Notes: generated by a model not told the origin, from the sequence alone. A DNA stretch of 64,000 bases from an uncultured Oscillibacter sp. (GCA_910583695.1 CAJTZL010000001.1:1-64000), one strand, 5' to 3'; counted from the first letter of the stretch, positions 51,183 to 59,605 are shown. Numbers and translations are program-made.

Positions 51183-52289
51183 TCACTTCCGGCAGCACAG
51201 CACAAGGCCGCAGATTTCATCCACCGTCTCCGGCGGCAGGTCGCCGTACAGCGGCAGACACAGCACCTGACGGCTGGCCCGCAGCGCCTCCGGGGTCTCT
51301 TCCGGGTCAAAGCGCCCTTGAAAACAGGGGAAGGCGTTCGTCAGGGGATAAAAGTACTTCCGGGCCATGATGCCCCGTTCCCCCAGCGCCTCCTGCACCC
51401 GGTCCCGGTCCGCGCCGAAACGACTCTCGTCAAACAGAACGGGAAAGTAGGCGTGGTTGGGCTGAACCTCCGGCTGGAGGGCTCTCAGGCGCAGGCCGGG
51501 GACGCCCTGGAGGCGGTCCCGGTAGCGGGCCATCACCCGGCCCCGCTTCTCCAGCTCCTCCGCCACATGCCGCAGGTTGCAAAGCCCCATGGCCGCCCGG
51601 AACTCGTCCAGCTTGGCGTTTCCCCCGGAACCCGTCACATTCTCCGGGCCCTCCAGGCCAAAGTTCTTCAGCCAAGCCAGCCGTTGGCCGAAGGCCTCGT
51701 CCCGAAAGCAGGCCCCGCCGCCCTCCAGGGTGTGGAAGACCTTGGTTGCATGAAAGCTGAAACAGGAAACGTCGCCGAAGGCCCCCGCCCCCCGGCCCTT
51801 GTACCGGGCTCCGAAGGCGTGAGCGGCGTCGTAAAGAACCTTCAAGCCGTGCCGCCGGGCAATGCCGCCGATGGCCTCCACGTCGCAGAAATTCCCGTAG
51901 ACGTGAACGGGCACAATCGCGCAGGTCCGCTCCGTAATCAGCGGTTCGATCTTCGCCGGGTCCATGGTCAGCGTCTCCGGGTCCACATCGCAAAATACCG
52001 GCGTCAAGCCGGAGCGGACAATGGCCTGGGTGGTGGAGGCGAAGGTGAAGGGCGTGGTGATCACCTCTCCCTCAAGCTCCAGCGCCTGCAGCGAAAGCTC
52101 AAGGGACAAATGCCCATTTGTCAGCAGGTCCATGCGGGGCGCGTCCAGATAGGCCGCCAGCTCCTCCCGCAGCCGTTCATGCTTGGCTCCCATATTGGTC
52201 AGCCACCGGCTGTCCCACAGGTCCCGAATCTCCTCGCAGTACTCCGAAAAAGGGGGCATGGCGGAACGGGTTACGTGAATCGGCCGCAT
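51183..52289 (-). CDS. DegT/DnrJ-type sugar aminotransferase
   Basis: A 368-residue PLP aminotransferase. I chose the ATG at 52289 because an upstream in-frame ATG lies inside the AAGGAGG ribosome site. [14 protein letters not shown]-like [40 protein letters not shown] and [15 protein letters not shown] are typical; the PLP lysine is in [17 protein letters not shown]. It most likely aminates the RfbB product at C4 (or C3), giving a dTDP-amino-dideoxyhexose that could receive an acyl group. Confidence 0.9.
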   Translation of the reverse strand: MRPIHVTRSAMPPFSEYCEEIRDLWDSRWLTNMGAKHERLREELAAYLDAPRMDLLTNGHLSLELSLQALELEGEVITTPFTFASTTQAIVRSGLTPVFCDVDPETLTMDPAKIEPLITERTCAIVPVHVYGNFCDVEAIGGIARRHGLKVLYDAAHAFGARYKGRGAGAFGDVSCFSFHATKVFHTLEGGGACFRDEAFGQRLAWLKNFGLEGPENVTGSGGNAKLDEFRAAMGLCNLRHVAEELEKRGRVMARYRDRLQGVPGLRLRALQPEVQPNHAYFPVLFDESRFGADRDRVQEALGERGIMARKYFYPLTNAFPCFQGRFDPEETPEALRASRQVLCLPLYGDLPPETVDEICGLVLCCRK

Positions 52290-52316
52290 TGCAGGCCCTC
52301 CTTTCAAAACATTGAT

Positions 52317-53132
52317 TCATCCGGACAAAAGCCAGTCCAGGTCCAGCTCCCAGGCCGCCAAGCGGATGTCCGGCTTTACCCGCTCGCCGTGAAAGTCGCT
52401 GCCGCCGGTGACATGGAGACCATATTTCTCCGCCAGACCCAGGTAAAAGGCCGTCTGCTCCGGCGTGTGCCGGGGATAATAGCACTCCAGCGCCTCCAGG
52501 CCCCAGTCCCGAAGCTGCCGGACCAGCGCCTCCAGCACCTCATCCTCCAGTCCCATCTGGTAGGGGTGGGCCAGGGACGCCTTCCCGCCGGCGGACCGGA
52601 TTGCCTCCAGGCAGGTCCGGGCCTCCGCCTTGAATCGCTGCACCTTCTGGTGGTACTCCGCCGTATCCAGGTAGCGGTCAAAGGCCTCTCGGTTTGTCTC
52701 CACAAAGCCCCGGCGGACCATAGCCTGGGCGAAATGAGGCCGCCCGATGATGTTCCCCCCGGAGACTGCCTCCACCTCCTCCAGAGTCAGCTCGCAGCCC
52801 CTCTTCCGCAGGAACTCGAGAATCCGGAACTTTCGTTCGTCCCGTCCGGCTTTGAACCTGCCGCACAGCTCCGTCAGCGCCGAAGGGCCGGTAGAAACGC
52901 AGTAGCCCAGAATGTGAAGGTTTTCATATTCCGCCGCGCCCAGCTCCACGCCCGGAAGGACCCGGAGGCCCAGGGCCTCTCCGGCGTTTCCCGCCTCCGT
53001 CAGGCCCTCCAGGGTATCGTGGTCCGTCAGGGCCAGAACGTCCATTCCCCGCTCTTTGGCCAGCCGGACCAGCTCCCCGGGGGAATACTGCCCGTCGGAG
53101 GCCGTGCTGTGGGTGTGCAGATCCGCCGTCAT
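52317..53132 (-). CDS. PHP-domain phosphoesterase
   Basis: A 271-residue PHP-family protein of the TrpH/YciV type. ADLHTHSTASDGQYSPGELV supplies the first metal ligands (H-x-H), LALTDHDTLEGLTEAG the next, with ASLAHPYQMGLEDEVLEAL and HVTGGSDFHGERVKPDIRLA the last. The family hydrolyses 3',5'-nucleoside bisphosphates such as pAp. pAp is the by-product of sulfotransferases, so its location downstream of the APS-kinase-like and sulfotransferase-like genes may be meaningful. It overlaps the epimerase gene by 4 bases. Confidence 0.92.
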   Translation of the reverse strand: MTADLHTHSTASDGQYSPGELVRLAKERGMDVLALTDHDTLEGLTEAGNAGEALGLRVLPGVELGAAEYENLHILGYCVSTGPSALTELCGRFKAGRDERKFRILEFLRKRGCELTLEEVEAVSGGNIIGRPHFAQAMVRRGFVETNREAFDRYLDTAEYHQKVQRFKAEARTCLEAIRSAGGKASLAHPYQMGLEDEVLEALVRQLRDWGLEALECYYPRHTPEQTAFYLGLAEKYGLHVTGGSDFHGERVKPDIRLAAWELDLDWLLSG

Positions 53133-54202
53133 GCTCCGTCTCCTTTGTCCAATTCCCGCAGAATATCAATCGTCTCCCGGATGCCGGTCCGGATGTCATA
53201 AGCCGCCTGCCAGCCCAGGGCCCGGAGCCTTGCTCCGTCCAGGAGCGCCTTACCAGCGGTGGAATAGCCCCGCTTTTCCGTTTCATCGGGCAAATCAAAG
53301 ACCACTTTCGTCCCCGCGTGCTCCGCCGCAATCGCCGCCAAGTCTTTCAAGCGGATATCCGAACGCCGGTCCGCCAGATTATAGGCCCGTCCGGTTTCTC
53401 CGGCGGTCAGCGTCCAGAGGATTCCCAGGACCGCGTCAAAGGCATGGGCATAGGAGTATAGCTGATTTCCCGCACTTTTCAATACGATGTCCTCGCCCCG
53501 AACGCTCTTTTTGATGAACTGGGCGACGGCCTTGGAGTCCGTCCAGCGCATGGTGGGGCCATAGCACCGAGGCAGGCGGATGATTACCGCATCCACATCC
53601 CGTTCGGCGATGTACGCCTGGCAAAGCGCCTCGCTGACCCGCTTTGCCTCCGGATAGCCCGCCCGCAGAGTGTTGCAGTCCAGATAGCCGCAGTCGGCCT
53701 CGGTGAAGGTCTCCGTATCGCCTCGGTTCTCTCCGTAAATCTCCACGCTGGACAGCAGCAGGAAACGGCTTCCCGGCGTCCCGGCCGCGCAGTCTAAGAG
53801 GTTCCGGGCCCCCATCACATTGGAGAGAATCGTGTTCACCGGCTCCGTGGCATAGGCCACCGGATGCGTGGTGCTGGCGGCATGAATCCAATAGTCCGGC
53901 GCTTCCGGCAGCGGCCCCAGAGGCCGGCCGACGTCCTGCTCCAGAAAGACGAAATCCTTCCGCCACCGGGAAAACCGTTTTTCCGCCGCCGGGCGATTGC
54001 GGCCCGCGGCCAGTATCCGACAGCGGCGCTCCGGCGGCAGCGCCTCGTTTCGAAGCATCACGGCGTCCGTCAGGAGGCACCCCAGCATCCCCGCCGCACC
54101 GGAGAGGTACAGGCATCTCCCCTCCAGCCGGTCCCAATGGGGAAACGCCTCCGCCAGCCGGTCCAGCATGGCAAGATAGAGCCGGTTTTCCAAACGTTCC
54201 AT
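53129..54202 (-). CDS. NAD-dependent sugar epimerase/dehydratase
   Basis: A 357-residue extended SDR; I prefer the ATG at 54202, with GAGG upstream. CLYLSGAAGMLGCLLTDAVM binds NAD, YWIHAASTTHPVAYATEPVN and LLLSSVEIYGENRGDTETFT follow, and Y-x-x-x-K is GYPEAKRVSEALCQAYI (Y-P-E-A-K). Members next to IspD/TarI-like genes occur in capsule loci where they modify or decarboxylate nucleotide sugars. The substrate is unknown. It overlaps the PHP gene and abuts the cytidylyltransferase gene. Confidence 0.85.
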   Translation of the reverse strand: MERLENRLYLAMLDRLAEAFPHWDRLEGRCLYLSGAAGMLGCLLTDAVMLRNEALPPERRCRILAAGRNRPAAEKRFSRWRKDFVFLEQDVGRPLGPLPEAPDYWIHAASTTHPVAYATEPVNTILSNVMGARNLLDCAAGTPGSRFLLLSSVEIYGENRGDTETFTEADCGYLDCNTLRAGYPEAKRVSEALCQAYIAERDVDAVIIRLPRCYGPTMRWTDSKAVAQFIKKSVRGEDIVLKSAGNQLYSYAHAFDAVLGILWTLTAGETGRAYNLADRRSDIRLKDLAAIAAEHAGTKVVFDLPDETEKRGYSTAGKALLDGARLRALGWQAAYDIRTGIRETIDILRELDKGDGA

Positions 54203-54211
54203 ATTCCTCAC

Positions 54212-54928
54212 CTACTTCAGCCAGCCGTCCCGTTCCATTTTCATGTAGGTTTTGAACAGCTCGAAATCGTCCCTGGTGGTCAGCTTGATGTTCTTGTCGG
54301 ACCCGGCGGCAAAGTAGAGCCGCTCCCCCAGGTCCGTCATCAGCGTGTTGGCATAGGTGGACGCCTGTATGCCGATTCCCTCGGAAAAGGCCCTTTCATA
54401 GGCCCACAGCAGCTTGTCATACCGATAGGCCTGGGGCGTCGACACCCGACGGAGGGTGTCCCGGGGAATATAGCGGAGGGTGGACGCTCCGTCTTCCGTT
54501 ACAAAAATCTGCTCATTGTAGGGCAGAGAGGTTACGGCATTTCCGTGTTGCCGGCACTTTACCAGCACGTCTGTCAGCACAAAATCCTCTACCATGGGGC
54601 GGATGCCGTCGTGAATCACCACGATGTCCTCCGGCCCGCAGATCTCCCGCAGAGCAAATACGCCGTTGCGAATGGACTCCTGGGCAGTCTCCCCGCTGGG
54701 CGTCACCCACCGGAGCTTGCCGATGTTGAACTGCTTGGCATAGGCCAGAAGCATCTCGCTCCAGCCCTCCAGGCAGACCACCTCAATGGCGTCAATCTCC
54801 TGGTGCTGCTGGAAGCCCTCCAGCGTGTAGATGATCACCGGCTTGTCGTAGACATTCAAAAACTGTTTCGGAATCTCCTGGCCCATCCGGTGGCCCTTGC
54901 CCCCGGCGATGATTACGGCAATGTTCAT
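54212..54928 (-). CDS. IspD/TarI-family cytidylyltransferase
   Basis: A 238-residue CTP:alditol-phosphate cytidylyltransferase-like enzyme: AVIIAGGKGHRMGQEIPKQF, VYDKPVIIYTLEGFQQHQEI, VVIHDGIRPMVEDFVLTDVL and STPQAYRYDKLLWAYERAF. The change to GGKGHRMG and the location in a glycan operon favour a TarI-like (ribitol- or other polyol-phosphate) role over the isoprenoid enzyme IspD. It lies 12 bases after the APS-kinase-like gene. Confidence 0.9.
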   Translation of the reverse strand: MNIAVIIAGGKGHRMGQEIPKQFLNVYDKPVIIYTLEGFQQHQEIDAIEVVCLEGWSEMLLAYAKQFNIGKLRWVTPSGETAQESIRNGVFALREICGPEDIVVIHDGIRPMVEDFVLTDVLVKCRQHGNAVTSLPYNEQIFVTEDGASTLRYIPRDTLRRVSTPQAYRYDKLLWAYERAFSEGIGIQASTYANTLMTDLGERLYFAAGSDKNIKLTTRDDFELFKTYMKMERDGWLK

Positions 54929-54940
54929 ACGCGGCCCCTC

Positions 54941-55477
54941 TCACAGCCCAAATTCCGCTGCCAGCCGATTTACAATCGCCTCGGGAGTCTCCTCCCCGTC
55001 GTTCTGAATCACCACATGGGAGTGCCCCGGCTCGTCATAGGGCAGGTCCACACCCACCACGTTCTTCGTGCCGGAGGAGTACAGCTTCTTCTGGTCCCGG
55101 CGGTACAGGGTCTCCCGCGTGACCTTGACGTAAATCTCCCGGTAGTTTTCAATGTGCTCCCGATTCCACCTCCGGACGTCGGAATACATGGAGATGCTGC
55201 ACACCACCACATCCCTGCCCCCGTCCGCCAGCTCCTTGCACGTTTGGAACGTGTTGTACGCGCCCGCCCGCCGGGCCTCCGTGGTATAGCGGTCCTCTTT
55301 CAAAATGGCGCCGGTCTTCACGCAGAAATCCCCCGCCGCGCCCCGGAGCTGGTCCCCGTCAAAAAGAACCGCGTCGGGGCTCCGCTCCTTCAAACGCTCG
55401 TAAAACAAGCTGCCGATGGTCGTCTTCCCCGCCCCGGCCAAGCCGGTGAAAAAGTAGACGGTTCCCGTTTCTTTCAC
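54941..55477 (-). CDS. Adenylylsulfate (APS) kinase-like protein
   Basis: A 178-residue P-loop kinase of the CysC family. VYFFTGLAGAGKTTIGSLFY is the Walker A region (GLAGAGKTT), LFDGDQLRGAAGD the substrate-side motif, CSISMYSDVRRWNREHIENY and LYRRDQKKLYSSGTKNVVGV plus DLPYDEPG the CysC-type C-terminal half. CysC makes the sulfate donor PAPS. The next gene upstream encodes a protein with sulfotransferase motifs, which fits that role. The family also includes the cytidine-diphosphoramidate kinase of Campylobacter, so another substrate is possible. Confidence 0.87.
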   Translation of the reverse strand: MKETGTVYFFTGLAGAGKTTIGSLFYERLKERSPDAVLFDGDQLRGAAGDFCVKTGAILKEDRYTTEARRAGAYNTFQTCKELADGGRDVVVCSISMYSDVRRWNREHIENYREIYVKVTRETLYRRDQKKLYSSGTKNVVGVDLPYDEPGHSHVVIQNDGEETPEAIVNRLAAEFGL

Positions 55478-55479
55478 TC

Positions 55480-55671
55480 CTATGTATCCCCCTCGTCGGT
55501 CTTGTCCAAAATCTCCAGAACCTCCGCCTGTAAAAAGGCAAAGCCCTTTTGCAGCGTCGCCCGCCGCCGGTCCGTACAGCTGTCACCGGCGGAGACCTCC
55601 GCCAAATCCAGCATCCGCTCCAAAAGATACTGCGCCCGGTCCAGATCCTCCATAGCAATTCTTCCCATCAT
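55480..55671 (-). CDS. Small helical protein of unknown function
   Basis: A 63-residue frame between the APS-kinase-like gene (2 bases) and the sulfotransferase-like gene (1 base). It is helical and acidic (MEDLDRAQYLLERMLDLAEV, FAFLQAEVLEILDKTDEGDT) and has a single cysteine. The true start may be the ATG of MEDLDR (55653). Tight spacing on both sides supports a real gene. I do not recognise a family. Confidence 0.65.
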   Translation of the reverse strand: MMGRIAMEDLDRAQYLLERMLDLAEVSAGDSCTDRRRATLQKGFAFLQAEVLEILDKTDEGDT

Positions 55672-55672
55672 C

Positions 55673-57697
55673 TCAGTGATACAGCGGCTGTTCCAGCAGG
55701 GCAGGGTCCGGCTCCAGCTTCCGCATGAAGCACAGGGGCTGGCCGTTCCGGTTGACGAATCGAAGGCCCGACATCAGCGTCCGCGCATGGCTCAGCCGCT
55801 TTTCCCGGAAGGAAGCCACAAACTCCTCCAAGACCGCCGCCCGGGCCTCCTCTACCTTTTCCGGAGTAAAGTCCTTTTCTTCACTGCTCAAATCCAGGTT
55901 GTCAAACACGGACTTCCAGGTAGCCCGGATATAGGCGTCCATTGTGGTGAAGCCGGAGAGCAGCTCCTCCACCTTCGCCTCGTCCACCGGCGCGCCGTCG
56001 TAATAGTGGAAGTCGTACCCATATTGCGCATAGGCATCCCGGAGGAAGTACTCGATAAAGTACCGCTCACTGTCGTTGACAAAGTCATCATAGGTCCGGT
56101 AAACCGGGGCGGGGTCAAAGCCCACGTCGTTCCCCGGGGTAAACGGCGTTCCGTCGGCTTTTTTTCCGCCCTCGGAGCAATAGGTCATGCTCTGCGTATA
56201 GGGCAGGTCCAGAAAGGCCGCCAGAACTGTGAAGGTAGCCTTGGGATTCAGCTTCCCATCCTCAAAGCGGACCAGAATGCTGTCCTTATACAGCCGGTTC
56301 TCCGGGTCGACCATGAAGCTGCGGTTGAAAATGCGCTCGGAAATGACGTCGCTGACTGCGTTCCTCGTCACCTTCTCCCCCGCCGCCAGCCGCTGCTCCT
56401 GCTGCAGTGAGTAGTAATACATGAACCGCACGCTGGCCGCGTGGCTGGTGGTAAAGCGGCGCAGGGGCGTGAAGGTCTTGATATACCGGAACCCCCGGAG
56501 GAAGGGCGACTGATCAATCTCATTCAGCCGGTCTGCATCCAGAACCGTGTTTCCCTTGGGGTCCGTAATCAGCTTGTACACGATGTTATCCACATGGGGC
56601 TGAAAAAACACTGCCGGGACGATCCGGGAGGACCAATCCAGCCCTGAGACCGCCATGGGGGTCTGGAGGTAAGCGGCCACCATTACGTCCTTCAGGGTGC
56701 GGCTCTTCATCCGGTACAGCTCCTCCACGATCTGGGGCTTCCAGCCCTCAAACCGCTCCAGGGCGTCCTGCAAGCTCAGGGCCTGATTCATGGCCTCCGC
56801 AAACTCGCTGATCTGCTTGTCCAAATCCTCCACCATCATGGAGGGCAGAACCAGCAGATTCGGATGGTCGTCAAATATCTCGTTGAAGAAGTCGCCGCCG
56901 TTATGGCTGGAGAGCTGGGTATGCCAGATCAGCCGCTTGATCTCCCGCACGGCAAAGGGCTTCACGGGGTACCGGCTGTAATCAACGCCGAAGCGCTCCT
57001 TGAAATCAATGGGATACTGGGCCAGCTCATCCCCGATCAGGAATACCAGCTTTTCCTCCTCCAGCAGAGGCTTCATATTCAGGCACTGCAAATAAGCGCA
57101 GAAGAACTCCCAGTCGGCGTAGTGGAGATATACGTGGTTCTCCCGGCCAACATCCTCGCTCCTGCGCACATTATCGTTCAAATATTCCAGTTCATACTGG
57201 CTGTAAACGCCGTCTGCCAGAATGGGCTTTTCCAGGTCCTTGAAAAAGTTCCGGCCGACAACAGGATTTTTAAAATTGATATAGTCTCCAAACCGCTGCC
57301 GGTCCGGATAAAAGGGCACATAGCCGTTGTCGTCGTAGGGGAAAAAGCAAATGGGCAGCTTCTCAAAGGGCAGAAAATCGTTTCGAAACAAATAGGGGTA
57401 TTTTTTCAGCAGGCGGCAGTTCCGTTCATAGCGCTTTTTCAGTTCCTTGACGTTGGGCTCATAAAAGGCCCCGGTCATCAGGGACAGCACCTCCTCCCGG
57501 AAGTGTCCCTGGTTATAAAGCTCCCGGAAGCAGGTATAGGAGATTCGGTAATCTCCCCCGGATTGAAGGATATAAACCGCCGCCTCCAGCCGTTCGGCGG
57601 GGTCCTCTTCCTGGTGAATCACCAGCGCATAGGCGGTCTGGGCCTCCTCCACGCTGTTCACTGCGGCCAGCTTCCGCGCCAGTTCTATGGTTTTCAT
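55673..57697 (-). CDS. Large protein with sulfotransferase-like motifs, adjacent to flagellin
   Basis: A 674-residue protein directly downstream of flagellin; I chose the ATG at 57697. The N-terminal ~240 residues form a module also found in the GT2 protein at 25-26.7 kb (AFYEPNVKELKKRYERNCRL). From about residue 255 a sulfotransferase-like domain follows: QLSSHNGGDFFNEIFDDHPN (262-280) resembles the 5'-PAPS loop region (S/T-x-x-L..LDxHP), though it lacks the usual RSGTT; SILVRFEDGKLNPKATFTVL (473-490) then AAFLDLPY is close to the 3'-phosphate motif (R-Y-E-D-L..P..T...FLGLPY). It is probably a sulfotransferase for the flagellar glycan. No search was possible. Confidence 0.72.
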   Translation of the reverse strand: MKTIELARKLAAVNSVEEAQTAYALVIHQEEDPAERLEAAVYILQSGGDYRISYTCFRELYNQGHFREEVLSLMTGAFYEPNVKELKKRYERNCRLLKKYPYLFRNDFLPFEKLPICFFPYDDNGYVPFYPDRQRFGDYINFKNPVVGRNFFKDLEKPILADGVYSQYELEYLNDNVRRSEDVGRENHVYLHYADWEFFCAYLQCLNMKPLLEEEKLVFLIGDELAQYPIDFKERFGVDYSRYPVKPFAVREIKRLIWHTQLSSHNGGDFFNEIFDDHPNLLVLPSMMVEDLDKQISEFAEAMNQALSLQDALERFEGWKPQIVEELYRMKSRTLKDVMVAAYLQTPMAVSGLDWSSRIVPAVFFQPHVDNIVYKLITDPKGNTVLDADRLNEIDQSPFLRGFRYIKTFTPLRRFTTSHAASVRFMYYYSLQQEQRLAAGEKVTRNAVSDVISERIFNRSFMVDPENRLYKDSILVRFEDGKLNPKATFTVLAAFLDLPYTQSMTYCSEGGKKADGTPFTPGNDVGFDPAPVYRTYDDFVNDSERYFIEYFLRDAYAQYGYDFHYYDGAPVDEAKVEELLSGFTTMDAYIRATWKSVFDNLDLSSEEKDFTPEKVEEARAAVLEEFVASFREKRLSHARTLMSGLRFVNRNGQPLCFMRKLEPDPALLEQPLYH

Positions 57698-57721
57698 CGA
57701 GTCCCCCCTTTTACAGAGAAA

Positions 57722-57749
57722 GGGGGGGCGGGCCGAGGCCCGCCCCCCC
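57722..57749 (-). terminator. GC-rich hairpin after flagellin
   Basis: A 13-base perfect stem GGGGGGGCGGGCC/GGCCCGCCCCCCC with a two-base centre lies between flagellin (stop 57788) and the next gene (ATG 57697). On the minus strand it is followed by TTTCTCT. It should attenuate transcription so that flagellin mRNA greatly exceeds downstream mRNA. Confidence 0.75.
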
Positions 57750-57787
57750 ATAAAAATGCCGTAGTACCTGCGTTTTCAGCTGTCGGA

Positions 57788-59605
57788 TTAACCGAGGAGC
57801 TGGAGCACGCCCTGAGGAACCGCATTGGCCTGGGCCAGCATCGCCTGAGCGGACTGAACCAGAATGTTGTTCTTGGTGTACTTCATCATCTCTTCCGCCA
57901 CGTCGGTATCCCGGATGGTGGATTCGGCGTCCTGGATGTTCTCCGCCATGACGCTCAGGTTGTTGGCGGTGTGCTCCAGGCGGTTCTGGGTCGCGCCCAG
58001 GTCGCCGCGGACACCGGAGACGTAGTTGATGGCGTCGCGGATGGTCTGGATGGCATCCTGCGCACCCTGGCGGGAGCTGATGTCGATGTCGGCGATGGAG
58101 TTTCCGGCAGTCGCGGAAACCATGGAGGAGGTGTGCATGTCGCCGATGGAGACGGTCAGCTGGTTGTAGCTCTCGGCGGTGTCGCCGATCTGCAGGGTCA
58201 GACCGCCGGCCGCATTGGCTCCGGTAGCGCCGCCGGTGATGCTGATCAGGTTCTGGAACTTGGACTTGGTGTCGATGAGTTTGTCGTCTTTATCCGTGGC
58301 GGCATCGTAGTAATCAAACTTTTCCGTCAGGGAGATCATCTTGTCGGTGCTGCCCGCACCCACAGTGAAGGTCCCACTGCCGTTGGCCGCCTTGGAAATC
58401 CGGGCCACCATCTCAGCCAGGGACTTGTCGTCCACCTTGAGGTTTCCGTCGGCATCCAGCAGGTCCTTCACGCCGACCACCGTGCCCGTAGCGTCTTTGC
58501 CCAGCTTATCCTTGTCAAAGGTGATCTCAATCTGGTCATATTTCGCATCGCCCAGCTTCAGGGTTCCGCCGTTGGCCAGGGCATTGGCCATGTTCTTGGT
58601 GAACTCAAATTCGCCGTGGGCCAGTTTGTCGTTTTTGGCGGCAAAGCCGTTCTGCACATTTTGGGTATTGCAGTTGTAGGTCGTTTTGTAATCGTCGCCG
58701 GTCTTGAACTCAAGCTTGGTTCCGTCCGCCTCAATCTCAACGTCCATTGCGGCAGTGAAGTCCACCATGGGTTCGCCGCTCTTCAGCTCAAACTTCAGCA
58801 CGCCGTCAGTCAGCGTACCCGTAAACTTCGCCGTGCTGTCTCCGCTGGTAAGCTCAACGCCAGCAGCGGCAGTGGCCGCCGTGCAGGCGAAGGTCAGGTT
58901 GCCGATGGCTCCCTGGGAAATCACGCCGCCCGCAGCAATGCTGGCCTGGGTAGTAACCTTCACCGTGAAGTCCTGTCCGGCAACGTTGACCGTGATTGCA
59001 AAGGAGGTGCCCGCAGCGATGGTCGCCTTCGCAGAAGCAGTGTAAATGGCCTGCTTCAGGTCAACCTCAAAGGAGGCTTTTTGGGCCGACACGCCTTTTT
59101 CATGCAGCTGGCCCACACCGCACTGCGCATTTTCAACCTTCAGGTCCACATTCACAGCCACGCCGTTGGCGCCGCCGGCGGACTGGGAGCCGTCCAGGAG
59201 GTTGATTCCGTTGAAGTTGGCGGAATCGGCGATGCGGTTGATTTCGGTTTTCAGAGCGTCGACTTCCTTCTGGAGGTTCTTGCGGTCGACGGGATCGTCA
59301 TAGGTGCCGTTGGCGGACTGGGTGGCCAGATAGTCCATGCGGTTGAGCATGTCCTGGATTTCCTGCATGGCGCCCTCGGCGGTCTTCACCAGGGAGATGC
59401 CGTCCTTGACGTTTTTCTGGGCGGCGTTCAGGCCGGTGATCTGAGCCCGCATCTTTTCAGAGATAGCCAGACCGGCGGCATCGTCGCCGGCGCGGTTGAT
59501 CTTATAACCGGAAGACAGCTTTTCCAGGTTCTTGGACAGAGCGCTGGTATTCGTGTTGTAGTTCCGGTAGGCGTTCATCGCCATAATATTGTGTTGAATC
59601 CTCAT
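57788..59605 (-). CDS. fliC: Flagellin
   Basis: A 605-residue flagellin. I chose the ATG at 59605 (MRIQHNIMAMNAYRN), since an upstream in-frame ATG overlaps the AAAGGAAG ribosome site. The D0/D1 N-terminus contains SKNLEKLSSGYKINRAGDDA, AGLAISEKMRAQITGLNAAQ and ADSANFNGINLLDG. The C-terminal D1/D0 has AINYVSGVRGDLGATQNRLE, DTDVAEEMMKYTKNNILVQS and ends QANAVPQGVLQLLG. Residues ~150-480 form a long Ala/Thr/Ser/Gly-rich variable domain, the surface-exposed part and probable glycan acceptor. It heads the glycosylation island and is preceded by a sigma-28 promoter and a ~240-base structured leader. Confidence 0.98.
   Translation of the reverse strand: MRIQHNIMAMNAYRNYNTNTSALSKNLEKLSSGYKINRAGDDAAGLAISEKMRAQITGLNAAQKNVKDGISLVKTAEGAMQEIQDMLNRMDYLATQSANGTYDDPVDRKNLQKEVDALKTEINRIADSANFNGINLLDGSQSAGGANGVAVNVDLKVENAQCGVGQLHEKGVSAQKASFEVDLKQAIYTASAKATIAAGTSFAITVNVAGQDFTVKVTTQASIAAGGVISQGAIGNLTFACTAATAAAGVELTSGDSTAKFTGTLTDGVLKFELKSGEPMVDFTAAMDVEIEADGTKLEFKTGDDYKTTYNCNTQNVQNGFAAKNDKLAHGEFEFTKNMANALANGGTLKLGDAKYDQIEITFDKDKLGKDATGTVVGVKDLLDADGNLKVDDKSLAEMVARISKAANGSGTFTVGAGSTDKMISLTEKFDYYDAATDKDDKLIDTKSKFQNLISITGGATGANAAGGLTLQIGDTAESYNQLTVSIGDMHTSSMVSATAGNSIADIDISSRQGAQDAIQTIRDAINYVSGVRGDLGATQNRLEHTANNLSVMAENIQDAESTIRDTDVAEEMMKYTKNNILVQSAQAMLAQANAVPQGVLQLLG

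Noticed and set aside
51135-53201. A 688-residue plus-strand open frame
   Set aside because: Antisense to the aminotransferase and PHP genes, which carry clear family motifs; the reverse frame shows none.
54212-55477. Methyl-phosphoramidate synthesis as in Campylobacter
   Set aside because: A CysC-like kinase and a cytidylyltransferase are present, but no glutamine kinase or glutamine-amidotransferase-like hydrolase is seen, and the cytidylyltransferase is of the IspD/TarI type.
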